43,608 bases of DNA from Hyphomicrobium sp. (GTDB lineage Bacteria; Pseudomonadota; Alphaproteobacteria; Rhizobiales; Hyphomicrobiaceae), in assembly GCF_020852195.1 (NCBI RefSeq), contig NZ_JADZBI010000066.1:1-43608 (forward strand), given 5' to 3'. A program made the translations under genes and the position numbers. Shown one piece after another: positions 34,817 through 42,808 of this stretch. A model generated the notes under the pieces. It had not been told where the DNA came from. It saw only the letters and a program-made list of their open reading frames with translations, and made no database searches. How positions within the stretch are numbered: the first letter of the stretch is position 1; each line of letters opens with the position of its first letter.

Positions 34817-35989
34817 ATGGGTTACTCGGGGAAGGGTTTCTCGGGCAAGCGCGCCGACAGGCTTCTGGATCTCATCTACGATGCCGCCGCCGAGCGCGAG
34901 CTGTGGCACACCGTGCTCGGCGAGATCGCCGACGTGACCGGCAGCCAGTGCGGCGTGCTGTTCGGCCAGTCCCTGGGCAAGGGCGAAGACCTCCACTTCG
35001 CCTACAACGGACGCTGCGACCCTCTCTACAACGAGATCTACGGCGCGCGGCACATGCGCAATCCGTGGTCGCTGCTGATGTGGGACAAGCCGGTCGGCAA
35101 GGTCGTCTTCTCGGACGAGATCTACGACCTCAAGGATCTGCGCCGGACATCCTTTTTCGATGAGGTGCTGCTGCCGCAAGACTCGCACCATAACGCGATG
35201 ATCCCGCTTGCGGCCAAGGACGACTTCCGCGCGGCCTTCAACATCTGCCGGAGCGCGAGCCAGGGGCCGTTCGGAGAGGAGGAGCGCAAGATCCTTGCGT
35301 GGCTGGTGCCGCATTTGTGCCGCTCGATCCGGCTTGGGTTTCGCGTCGAGGCCTATCGCGCGCTGCAGAATGCCGAAGCGCAGGTTCTGGATCGGCTTTC
35401 CGAGGGCATCGTCCTTCTCGATCGCAACGAGCGGGTCGTCTATGCCAACGCGGCGGCCCGCGCCCAGGGTGCGAACGGCGGGGCGCTGCGCCTGCGCAAC
35501 GACGCCATCTCGACGTGGTCGCCCACGCATTCGCAGCAACTGGCCGCAATGATCGGCGCGGCGATGCGGGGGGCGGCGGCCGGGGCGATGAGCGTTCCGC
35601 GGCCACAGGACGGGCATCTCGTCACGCTCATCGTGTCGTCGGTGCGCGGGCGCGATGTCGGTCGGTTCGCCGACATCGAAATGCGCGATGCTGCTGTGCT
35701 GCTGCTTATCGTGGACCCCGCCAATCGCGCCGGCATCCCGGTCGCGTGGATCTCGGATGCCTATGGTCTGACGCCGGGCGAGGCCCGCGTTGCCCTTGCG
35801 GCCGCCTCGGGCGGCTCCATCCCGGAGATGGCCGGCTCCCTCAACCTGTCGCCGAATACGGTCAAGACGCACCTGCGCAAGGTGTTCGCCAAGACGGGCA
35901 CGAGCCGGCAAGCCGAGCTGACGCGGCTAATCACGTCGATCGGCCTCGTCAAGGCAGACGGCGCTCAGGGCGGCAACGGCTCGAAATAG
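34817..35989 (+). CDS. LuxR-type helix-turn-helix regulator
   Basis: A protein of about 390 residues with a C-terminal LuxR/GerE-type HTH (LTPGEARVALAAASGG, then IPEMAGSLNLSPNTVKTHLRKVFAKTG). The N-terminal ~200 residues resemble a PAS/GAF-like sensor: RADRLLDLIYDAAAERELWH, TGSQCGVLFGQSLGKG, and a PAS-like middle part (LDRLSEGIVLLDRNERVVYANAAA at ~190-215). I chose ATG at 34817 because GAGG is eight bases upstream; a GTG at 34760 would add 19 residues. Similar autoinducer-independent LuxR regulators of alphaproteobacteria often sit alone. Signal and targets are unknown. It precedes the initiator tRNA, which is on the opposite strand. Confidence 0.9.
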   Translation: MGYSGKGFSGKRADRLLDLIYDAAAERELWHTVLGEIADVTGSQCGVLFGQSLGKGEDLHFAYNGRCDPLYNEIYGARHMRNPWSLLMWDKPVGKVVFSDEIYDLKDLRRTSFFDEVLLPQDSHHNAMIPLAAKDDFRAAFNICRSASQGPFGEEERKILAWLVPHLCRSIRLGFRVEAYRALQNAEAQVLDRLSEGIVLLDRNERVVYANAAARAQGANGGALRLRNDAISTWSPTHSQQLAAMIGAAMRGAAAGAMSVPRPQDGHLVTLIVSSVRGRDVGRFADIEMRDAAVLLLIVDPANRAGIPVAWISDAYGLTPGEARVALAAASGGSIPEMAGSLNLSPNTVKTHLRKVFAKTGTSRQAELTRLITSIGLVKADGAQGGNGSK

Positions 35990-36004
35990 AGGGGGTTAAA
36001 GGGT

Positions 36005-36081
<77 letters not shown>

Positions 36082-36089
36082 ATACCGAC

Positions 36090-36117
36090 ACATAATTCCG
36101 ACCTGACCGGCATCCAA
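36090..36117 (-). promoter_or_regulatory. candidate promoter of initiator tRNA
   Basis: On the minus strand TTGGAT (36112-36117) and TTATGT (36090-36095) are 16 bases apart, just upstream of the tRNA 5' end. They match only loosely to the sigma-70-type consensus. A 12-base palindrome TCGTTCGAACGA lies further upstream at 36135-36146. Confidence 0.35.
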
Positions 36118-36301
36118 TGGGGAAGCCTGTCACGTCGTTCGAACGATCCGGCCACCGTCTGGTGTTGGGGCTGATCAGGGCCGCCTTGTCCTTGACATGG
36201 ACCGGCCCGTTCGAAGGAGCCGCCGGCTGGGCGGCTCGGCGAGGTCTATAGCACGATTTTCGGGTTTGTGAACCCCACCCGGGAGCGTCCCTGCGGCGAA
36301 C

Positions 36302-36343
36302 CCGCGGATTACCCACGGGCAATGTCATCCGCGGCTTTTTTTT
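36302..36343 (+). terminator. plus-strand intrinsic terminator upstream of pabBC
   Basis: Perfect 8-base arms CCGCGGAT (36302-36309) and ATCCGCGG (36327-36334) around a 17-base loop, then C and eight T residues. No plus-strand gene ends nearby: the LuxR-type gene stops 310 bases earlier and the tRNA is on the other strand. It therefore closes either an unannotated small transcript or a leader RNA of pabBC (start 36421). An alternative pairing of CCCG (36301-36304) with CGGG (36316-36319) could compete with the stem. Confidence 0.72.
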
Positions 36344-36420
36344 GCGGGCGCGCCTTGCACTATGGCCTAGTTACTTTCGTATATGCTCACTGGAAGCGCT
36401 CAAGACGAGATCCCGCACGC

Positions 36421-38274
36421 ATGACCGCCGCCGACCCCAAACGAGCCAACCGCGCCCAGGCGAAGTGCACGGGGGCGGGCCTCGAGGAAACGTTCGTTCT
36501 TCTCGACAACAGCTCAGGGCGCGGGGCACCGTCCCTCCTCTTCTCGGAGCCCCTGGAGATCATATCGGCGGTCACGCCGGACGAGGTGCCGGCTGCCCTG
36601 GCACGGCTCGAGGCCGGCACGGCGGCGGGGCATCACGCGGCTGGCTTTCTCGCCTATGAGCTCGGCTACGTGCTCGAGCCCAAGATCCGCGACCTGCTGC
36701 CGGAGGGACGCAGTGTGCCGCTGCTGTGGTTCGGGCTCTACCGCGCGCCGCGCGAGATGAGCGAGCGCGAGGTTGACCATTGGCTCGCGACGCACACTCG
36801 CAGCGGGTCGTACCAGTTCACGTCGGTCACCTGCGCCTGGAGCCAGGCCGAGTACGAGGCCCGCTTCTCCGCCGTGCAGGACAAGATCCGCGCCGGCGAC
36901 ATCTATCAGCTCAACCTCACGTTCAAGGCGCGCTTCCGCCTCGAAGGCTCGCCGCTCACGTTCTACCGCGACATGCGCCAGCGTCAGCGCGTGGCCTATG
37001 CCGGCATCGTCGACACGGGCGAGGTGACCGTGCTGTCGGCCAGCCCGGAGCTGTTCATCGAGAAGAACGACCGCGTCGTCTCCACGCGGCCGATGAAGGG
37101 CACGGCGCCGCGAGCCGGCACGCCAGAGGCGGATGCGGACGCCCGCCGCGTGCTCTCGAGCGACGTGAAGCAGCGGGCCGAGAACCTCATGATCGTCGAT
37201 CTGATGCGCAACGATCTCGGGCGTATCGCGGATGTCGGCAGCGTCGAGGTCACGGACCTTTTCACCGTCGAGACGTTCCGCACGTTGCACCAGATGACGT
37301 CGGGGGTGCGCGCGACGCTCAAGGAAGGCGTCGGGCTCGCCGATCTCATCCGCGCCATCTTCCCGCCGGGGTCAGTGATCGGGGCGCCGAAGATCCGTGC
37401 CATGGAGCTGATCCGCGACTACGAGACGGAGCCGCGCGGCGTCTATTGTGGTGGCATCGGACACATCACGCCCACGGGCGAGGCGCTGTTCAACGTGGCC
37501 ATACGGACTCCCGTCATCTTCCGCGGCGGGCAGGGCGAGATGGGGATCGGGTCCGGCGTGGTCTACGACTCCGTCGGCGCCAAGGAATATGCCGAGTGCC
37601 TGCTCAAGATGAAGTTCCTCACCGACCCGCCGAAGAGCTTCGAGCTGATCGAGACGCTGCTCTATGAGCCGGGGTCGGGCTATTGGCTGCTCGCGGGTCA
37701 TCTCCAGCGGCTCGCGGCGTCGGCGGCTTACTTCGGCTATGCCTATGACGAGGCCAAGGTACGGGCGGCGCTCGACAGCGCGGTGGCGGAGCGAGCGGGC
37801 CAGCGGCTCCGCATACGCCTCACGCTGGCGGAGGACGGGGCGCTCACGATCACGGTCGCCGAGCAGCCGGCCCAGGCGCCGGAATCGGTCATGCGCTATG
37901 TGATCTCGGACACGCGGCTCGATAGCAGCAATGCGTTCCTGTTCCACAAGACGACGCGACGCGAGCTCTATGACCGTGAGTGGCAACACTATGCCGAGAC
38001 GCTCAAGGCGGACGAGGTGCTCTATCTCAATGAGCGCGGCGAGCTGGCGGAGGGAAGCCGGACCAACGTATTCTTGGAGCGGGACGGGAGGCTCGTTACG
38101 CCGCCGCTTTCGAGCGGGCTCCTGCCGGGCGTGTTGCGTAGTACGTTGATCGCCAGCGGCAAGGCGCACGAGGCCGTGCTGACACTAGATGACCTCGCTA
38201 GCGCAGATGCGGTGTTTCTCGGAAATTCGGTGAGGGGGCTGGTTAAAGCCGAGCCGGTCAAGCCATTGTCCTGA
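36421..38274 (+). CDS. pabBC: aminodeoxychorismate synthase PabB fused to aminodeoxychorismate lyase PabC
   Basis: A 617-residue fusion that supplies p-aminobenzoate for folate. Residues 1-~410 are PabB: chorismate-binding blocks GDIYQLNLTFKARF, LMIVDLMRNDLGRIADVGSV and PPGSVIGAPKIRAMELI, with GVYCGGIGHI. Residues ~415-617 are the PLP-dependent lyase PabC: FELIETLLYEPGSGYWLL, a candidate PLP lysine in FLFHKTTRRELYDREW, and EGSRTNVFLE. It has no glutamine amidotransferase domain, so the ammonia-donating PabA must come from elsewhere. The start MTAADPKRANRAQ (36421) is used because upstream in-frame residues are non-coding leader. PabB-PabC fusions are known in several alphaproteobacteria. A terminator-like leader precedes it. 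Confidence 0.95.
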   Translation: MTAADPKRANRAQAKCTGAGLEETFVLLDNSSGRGAPSLLFSEPLEIISAVTPDEVPAALARLEAGTAAGHHAAGFLAYELGYVLEPKIRDLLPEGRSVPLLWFGLYRAPREMSEREVDHWLATHTRSGSYQFTSVTCAWSQAEYEARFSAVQDKIRAGDIYQLNLTFKARFRLEGSPLTFYRDMRQRQRVAYAGIVDTGEVTVLSASPELFIEKNDRVVSTRPMKGTAPRAGTPEADADARRVLSSDVKQRAENLMIVDLMRNDLGRIADVGSVEVTDLFTVETFRTLHQMTSGVRATLKEGVGLADLIRAIFPPGSVIGAPKIRAMELIRDYETEPRGVYCGGIGHITPTGEALFNVAIRTPVIFRGGQGEMGIGSGVVYDSVGAKEYAECLLKMKFLTDPPKSFELIETLLYEPGSGYWLLAGHLQRLAASAAYFGYAYDEAKVRAALDSAVAERAGQRLRIRLTLAEDGALTITVAEQPAQAPESVMRYVISDTRLDSSNAFLFHKTTRRELYDREWQHYAETLKADEVLYLNERGELAEGSRTNVFLERDGRLVTPPLSSGLLPGVLRSTLIASGKAHEAVLTLDDLASADAVFLGNSVRGLVKAEPVKPLS

Positions 38275-38322
38275 TCTTGGTCAGGATCGGCGGGCGGCAA
38301 AGGAACGCCCGCGGCGCAACGG

Positions 38323-38511
38323 TTAGTTTGCGCGATTTTCGACGCTGGTTTGCGACGTCGAGATGGAGGCCGTTTCCGGTACGCGGCCGTGAATGGCAGC
38401 GACAACGAACACCAGGGCCGCAAGGGTCAACGCAACGGCAAGCATAATCTCACGGACCGATCGGCGCGCGCGCTCGGCGAAGGGGCCAGACTGCAATTTG
38501 CGTATCATCAT
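38323..38511 (-). CDS. small single-span membrane protein
   Basis: A hypothetical 62-residue protein with a cytosolic basic N-terminus (MMIRKLQSGPFAERARRSVR), one hydrophobic segment (IMLAVALTLAALVFVVAAIHG, residues ~22-42) and a polar tail. The start is uncertain: ATG at 38511 or 38508, or an earlier TTG at 38529. There is no clear ribosome-binding site. It lies 48 bases from the pabBC stop on the opposite strand. Small orphan membrane proteins of this type cannot be assigned a function by reading. Confidence 0.45.
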   Translation of the reverse strand: MMIRKLQSGPFAERARRSVREIMLAVALTLAALVFVVAAIHGRVPETASISTSQTSVENRAN

Positions 38512-38667
38512 GGGCGCCAATGTGCGCAATCCAGCGCGCCGTATCCAGAGCCTCGAACGCCGCGCGACAGATAGGCACAGTGCACTGCGGCGACCTTAAT
38601 CAAGCCGGAATCTCCGGCGTAGCGAGAGCGCCGTGGAAGCCCGGTCGCGGGCCGCTTCCGCATGTCC

Positions 38668-38844
38668 TCAAAGCCCGCGCATGATGCAGCCGAAGACGAG
38701 AACGAACTGGGCCACGACGAGCACCCAGAATTCTTGACCTGTGATGTAAGGAATTGAGGCGCCGAAGAAATATGTGACCAGTGCGAGCACCGTAAGGATG
38801 ACCGACAGCATGTAGGTCAGGATGCCGGGTGCTTTCAGTGCCAT
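38668..38844 (-). CDS. small two-span membrane protein
   Basis: A 58-residue protein, MALKAPGILTYMLSVILTVL at the N-terminus, with two hydrophobic helices (~9-29 and ~38-56) separated by the loop GASIPYITGQE and ending IMRGL. The start at 38842-38844 has an excellent site, GGGGAG seven bases upstream, which supports translation. Two short helices with a small loop and almost no soluble part are typical of orphan inner-membrane accessory proteins. Family not recognised. Confidence 0.68.
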   Translation of the reverse strand: MALKAPGILTYMLSVILTVLALVTYFFGASIPYITGQEFWVLVVAQFVLVFGCIMRGL

Positions 38845-39169
38845 GGTCGTTCTCCCCTCAAGGCCTCGACGTCGATGCGGGTTCATCGGCATGCCTGGCA
38901 AGGCGCGATTCGCCCGACGCATCCGGGCTTATAGCAGCCGACGCCGGCCGTGGCTTGGGCTTCGCGGCCACAGTCGCGACGTGTCCACGGTCCAATGTTG
39001 GAACCCTTTCCAGGGAGCGCTGTTTTGTCCCTTGGAATCACCGCGTTATCCATGGTTTTCTAGAACAGTTGGAAAGAGGGCAGGCGGCCCTAAAACAAAG
39101 GTTCGGCCCGTGATTTTCGGCCGGGTGCCAACGGATCCTAGAGCACCGGCTGCAAGTGAGGAGATTGCC
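38845..39169. other. intergenic region, no gene seen
   Basis: These 325 bases lie between a divergent pair: the small membrane protein gene (minus) and the cysteine-containing exported protein gene (plus). I find no further coding region or RNA gene. The part near 39062-39120 is AT-richer than the surroundings and likely holds the plus-strand promoter. Confidence 0.35.
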
Positions 39170-39454
39170 ATGCTACGTGTGTGCCCGGTTGCCATCGTTC
39201 TTGCCGCCTGGCTTCTCGCACCCGCGAGCGCAATGGCCTACGGTCCGAAGGTCAGGAAGTTCTGCGCCAACGACTATTTCGACCATTGCCATTTGCACAG
39301 GTTGGGTACGCCGGAGCTCAGGGCGTGCATGCGGAAGGCCGGTGCCAAGCTCACCCCGAGCTGTGTCAATGCGCTGGTCGCGGAAGGCGAGGTTTCTGCT
39401 GCCGAGGTCGCGCAGCGCCGGGCGGCCGCCGCAGCCGCGGCCGCCGGAAAATAG
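39170..39454 (+). CDS. small exported four-cysteine protein
   Basis: A 94-residue protein with a Sec signal (MLRVCPVAIVLAAWLLAPAS, cleavage near AMA-Y). The mature part has cysteines in the order FC-x8-C, then x12-C and x11-C: KFCANDYFDHCHLHRL, RACMRKAG, SCVNALV. Four cysteines allow two disulfides in the periplasm. An Ala-rich tail follows. The start has GAGGAG about seven bases upstream. Proteins of this general pattern (CxxD...C...xxCM...C) are common in rhizobia but uncharacterised. It is convergent with hrpB. Confidence 0.82.
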   Translation: MLRVCPVAIVLAAWLLAPASAMAYGPKVRKFCANDYFDHCHLHRLGTPELRACMRKAGAKLTPSCVNALVAEGEVSAAEVAQRRAAAAAAAAGK

Positions 39455-39522
39455 TGCGGCGCAAGGAAGCGCGATCCGTTTCATGTATCGCTGTCGCGTT
39501 GTCCGTTCCCGATAAGGTTCGA

Positions 39523-42099
39523 CTATGTGCCGCGCGGCTTGGCGCGCGCGGTGGGCGCCGCGCTCGCCGGGTCGTCCGGCCAGGGGTGGCGCGGATAGCG
39601 GCCCTTCATCTCGGCTTTCACGGCCGCCCATGATCCGCGCCAGAAGCCCGGCAGGTCGCGTGTGATCTGAATCGGGCGGTGGGCCGGTGACAGCAGATGC
39701 AACGTGAGCGGCAGCCGGCCTCCTGCGATGGCAGGGTGCGTCTTGAGACCGAACAGCTCCTGCACGCGGATGTGGAGTGCCGGCGCACCGGCCCCTTCGT
39801 AATCGATGGCATGGCGGTTGCCCGTCGGGGCCTCGAAATGGGTCGGCGCTTCCTCGTCGAGCCGGCGCTTCATCGGCCAGGGAATCAGCGTGTCGAGCGC
39901 CTGGCCGAGGTCGTCAGCGGAGACGTCGGCAAGGCGCGTCTTCCCGGTGAGATAGGGGCCGAGCCAATCCGACAACGTTGCGGTGAGAGCGTCGTCGGAC
40001 AGGTCCGGCCAGTCGCCATTGCCGCCGGCATCACGCAGGAACGCTACCCGGTCGCGAAGCTGGAGCTGGGCCTTGCTCCAGGGCAGCCGCGCAGCGCCGA
40101 GCGCTGCGAGGCCCGCGGCGAGAGCGGTTTCGGTCTCGGGATGATCGGGGTCAGCCGGACGAGGCTCGCTCGTGAGCGCGATGGCTCCGAGGCGACGCAC
40201 GCGGCGGGCGCGGACGGCCGCCGCTTCCCGGTCGAAGGAGATCTCGTCGGTGGCAACGATGCGGTCGCCGGCGATGCGGATGACCTCGGCCTCGCTGGTC
40301 GCGGCGGCGAGCACGATGCGCGTCGCGGCGGTCGTGCCCTGCATCTCCGCCACGACGAGGAACGGCGCTCGGGCGAGCGCGTCGGTCGCATCGAGGCTGG
40401 CGCCGCGGCCGTTGGCGAGAAGGTACTGGCCGCCTGCGCCGCGGGTCTTGGCGATGCGCTCAGGATAGGCGAGGGCGAGGAGGGCGGCGGTCGTCGCGTC
40501 CCCTCTCCCCGCTTTTGCGGAGAGGGGGCTTAGGTGAGGGGCGGAAGCTCGCGCTGCGGGCTGTTGCTGCCCTTCTCCCCGCAAGGACGGGGAGAGGGAG
40601 GCTGACTTTGCCCAGCCCTCGGCGAGGCGGCGCATGTCGGTGGCGCGGCGGGAGCGGTCGCGGCGGAAGGCGTCCAGGCGATGATCGAGCGACGTGTCGT
40701 TGCCGCCGAGGCCACGCTCCACGAGCACGGCGGCGATCTCGGCCGCTGCGGACTGGGCTCCGATCTCCGCCGCCCTGATCAGCATGGCGGCGAGGCGCGG
40801 CGGCAGCGGAAGCGCACGCAGGCGGCGGCCGGTCTCGGTCAGGCGGCCGGCGGCGTCGAGTGCGCCGAGCGCGTCCAGCTCCCCACGTGCCGCATCGAGG
40901 GCCGCGGGTGTCGGGGGATCGAGCCAGGTGAGCGCGCGAGGATCGGTCACGCCCCATTCGGCGCAATCGAGCACAAGCGGCGCGAGATCGGCCGAGCGGA
41001 TCTCGGGCTCGCCGAAGGCCGGGAGGCTCGCCGTCTCGACCTCGTCCCAGAGGCGATAGCAGACGCCGGGCTCGGTGCGGCCAGCACGGCCGCGGCGCTG
41101 GTTGGCGGAGGCGCGGGAGACGCGGACGGTGGCGAGGCGGGTGACGCCGACGTCCGGATCGAAGCGCGGCACGCGGGCGACGCCGCAATCGATGACGACG
41201 CGTACGCCCTCGATGGTCAGCGAGGTCTCGGCAATGGAGGTCGCGAGCACGACCTTTCGCTCGCCGGGCGGCGCGGGTTCGATGGCGCGATCCTGTTCGC
41301 GCCGGTCGAGGGCGCCATAGAGTGGGGCGATGATGGCGGCCTTGGGATCGAGACGCTCGTGCAGGCGTTCCTCGGTGCGGCGGATCTCGCCCTGGCCCGG
41401 CAGGAACGCCAGGATCGAGCCCGGCTCGGCGCGCAGCGCGCTCTGGATGGCGTCGGCCATCTGGTCTTCGATGCGGGCCGTGGGGCTGCGGCCGAGGTAG
41501 CGAGTCTCGACGGGGAAGCTTTTTCCTTCGCTTGCGATCACCGGTGCGCCGCCGAGAATATCCGCGACCTTGTCGCCGGCCAGCGTCGCCGACATCACGA
41601 GCAGGCGGAGGTCATGGCGCAGGCTGCGCTGGGCGTCGAGCGCGAGCGCGAGTCCGAGGTCGGCGTCGAGAGAGCGCTCGTGGAACTCGTCGAACAGCAC
41701 GGCGGCAATGCCGTCGAGCGTCGGATCGTCGAGGATCATGCGCGTGAAAACGCCTTCGGTCAGCACCTCGATGCGGGTCTTCCGCGACACACGGGTCTCA
41801 AGTCGGGCGCGCAGGCCGACGGTCTCGCCGACCTCCTCGCCGAGGGTCGCTGCCATGCGTCTCGCTGCGCCACGGGCGGCGAGGCGGCGCGGCTCCAGCA
41901 GCAGGATCTTGCCGTCTCTGCGCCAAGGTGCGTCCAGGAGGGCGAGCGGCACGCGAGTCGTCTTACCGGCGCCGGGCGGCGCGACGAGCACGGCCGCCGG
42001 CCTCTTCGCGAGTGCCGCGGCGAGGGGCGCGAGCACGTCGTCGATGGGCCGCGCGGGCGCGAATGCCCGTAGGGATTTCGGGTCGGCCGTGTGGGTCAT
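39523..42099 (-). CDS. hrpB: ATP-dependent RNA helicase HrpB
   Basis: An 858-residue DEAH-box helicase of the HrpB type. Walker A is PPGAGKTTRV (residues 41-50), motif II is LFDEFHERSLDAD (DEFH), and the helicase C-terminal domain includes ATSIAETSLTIEGVRVVIDCG and QRRGRAGRTEPGVCYR. The C-terminal HrpB domain ends with HVRQ-type block replaced by HPWPDDPASAAPTARAKPRGT. About residues 490-535 are a low-complexity insert, WAKSASLSPSLRGEGQQQPA and following, that has no place in the family and is encoded by a palindromic repeat at 40500-40598. Role in RNA metabolism is not well defined. It is convergent with the 39170 gene. Confidence 0.95.
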   Translation of the reverse strand: MTHTADPKSLRAFAPARPIDDVLAPLAAALAKRPAAVLVAPPGAGKTTRVPLALLDAPWRRDGKILLLEPRRLAARGAARRMAATLGEEVGETVGLRARLETRVSRKTRIEVLTEGVFTRMILDDPTLDGIAAVLFDEFHERSLDADLGLALALDAQRSLRHDLRLLVMSATLAGDKVADILGGAPVIASEGKSFPVETRYLGRSPTARIEDQMADAIQSALRAEPGSILAFLPGQGEIRRTEERLHERLDPKAAIIAPLYGALDRREQDRAIEPAPPGERKVVLATSIAETSLTIEGVRVVIDCGVARVPRFDPDVGVTRLATVRVSRASANQRRGRAGRTEPGVCYRLWDEVETASLPAFGEPEIRSADLAPLVLDCAEWGVTDPRALTWLDPPTPAALDAARGELDALGALDAAGRLTETGRRLRALPLPPRLAAMLIRAAEIGAQSAAAEIAAVLVERGLGGNDTSLDHRLDAFRRDRSRRATDMRRLAEGWAKSASLSPSLRGEGQQQPAARASAPHLSPLSAKAGRGDATTAALLALAYPERIAKTRGAGGQYLLANGRGASLDATDALARAPFLVVAEMQGTTAATRIVLAAATSEAEVIRIAGDRIVATDEISFDREAAAVRARRVRRLGAIALTSEPRPADPDHPETETALAAGLAALGAARLPWSKAQLQLRDRVAFLRDAGGNGDWPDLSDDALTATLSDWLGPYLTGKTRLADVSADDLGQALDTLIPWPMKRRLDEEAPTHFEAPTGNRHAIDYEGAGAPALHIRVQELFGLKTHPAIAGGRLPLTLHLLSPAHRPIQITRDLPGFWRGSWAAVKAEMKGRYPRHPWPDDPASAAPTARAKPRGT
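40500..40598. repeat. palindromic repeat inserted in hrpB, family B
   Basis: Two hairpins inside the hrpB frame. The first is CCCCTCTCCCCGC (40500-40512) with GCGGAGAGGGGG (40517-40528), loop TTTT. The second is CCCTTCTCCCCG (40570-40581) with CGGGGAGAGGG (40588-40598), loop CAAGGA. The core TCTCCCCG/CGGGGAGA is the same as the intergenic hairpin at 42782-42803. The reading frame passes through without a stop. Confidence 0.72.
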
Positions 42100-42235
42100 C
42101 GTGGCGGGCTTAGCACGCCGTCACTCCGAATGAGAGGGGCCTTGCCGCGCCGCCTTTACAATACCGCGCTCGTGGCCGATACCCGCTCTCTCGGAAGGCC
42201 CGGGGGCGGGCCGGTCACTTGCGGGGACGGTTCTC

Positions 42236-42736
42236 ATGCTTCGCTTCGCAGTATCGCTCCTTCTCATGGGTGCGGGAATTTGCGCCGGTGCGGGGGCGGT
42301 GCGCGCCACCGAGCTCGACGGCTTCTGGATGGACTCGCACGGCGAGGTGGTGCTCGAGGTCGAGTCGTGCGGCGCGGCGATGTGCGCGAAGGTGGTCTGG
42401 CTGCGGCTGCCCTACGGTCCGGACCGCAAGCCGCTCAAGGACTACCGCAACCCGGATGCCGCGCTGCAGAACCGCCAGGTGTGTGGGCTGCGCGTCATAG
42501 AAGGGTTCACAAAGCAGCCCGACGGCACCTGGGGTGGCGGTGATGTCTACGTTCCCGATCTCGGCATGAGCTTCAAAGGCTATGCGACGGTGCTGAGCCC
42601 GACACAGATCGATGTGCGCGGCTACGTGTTCCTGCCGCTGTTCGGCTCGTCCGAGGTGTGGAGCAAGGTGGCGAAGCCGCAGTACCACTGCGAGCGCGAC
42701 GGGGTGCCGCCCGCGCCGCCGCTGCCGAAGGAGTAG
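42236..42736 (+). CDS. DUF2147 family exported protein
   Basis: A 166-residue secreted protein. The signal MLRFAVSLLLMGAGICAGAG is cleaved near AVRA. The DUF2147 signature follows: LDGFWMDSHGEVVLEVESC, CAKVVWL, NRQVCGLRVIEGFTKQPDGTW and DVYVPDLGMSFKGYATVLSP. Cysteines near 44, 50, 83 and 152 suggest disulfides. The family is widespread in alphaproteobacteria and has a lipocalin-like beta-barrel prediction, but its function is not known. It is divergent from hrpB and convergent with the methyltransferase gene. Confidence 0.9.
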   Translation: MLRFAVSLLLMGAGICAGAGAVRATELDGFWMDSHGEVVLEVESCGAAMCAKVVWLRLPYGPDRKPLKDYRNPDAALQNRQVCGLRVIEGFTKQPDGTWGGGDVYVPDLGMSFKGYATVLSPTQIDVRGYVFLPLFGSSEVWSKVAKPQYHCERDGVPPAPPLPKE

Positions 42737-42741
42737 GCCCC

Positions 42742-42757
42742 TACCCAGGGGTGGGTA
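42742..42757. terminator. first hairpin of convergent intergenic region
   Basis: TACCCA and TGGGTA close a GGGG loop, 6 bases after the DUF2147 stop. No T-run. Confidence 0.4.
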
Positions 42758-42781
42758 AGTGCCTGCCCCTCATCCTAACCG

Positions 42782-42803
42782 TCTCCCCGTAAGAACGGGG
42801 AGA
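42782..42803. repeat. extragenic palindrome, family B intergenic copy
   Basis: Perfect arms TCTCCCCGT and ACGGGGAGA with loop AAGA, ending 6 bases before the stop of the methyltransferase gene. The core is shared with the repeats inside hrpB. The preceding CCCCTCATCC is the usual left flank of such elements. Confidence 0.68.
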
Positions 42804-42808
42804 AGGGA

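Noticed and set aside
36354-36388. A sigma-70 promoter TTGCAC/TATATG ahead of pabBC
   Set aside because: The hexamers are separated by 19 bases, too wide for a firm call. It remains possible but not supported enough to list.
40500-40598. Sequencing error or frameshift in hrpB
   Set aside because: The frame continues cleanly through the insert into conserved HrpB sequence, so a repeat insertion explains it better than an error.
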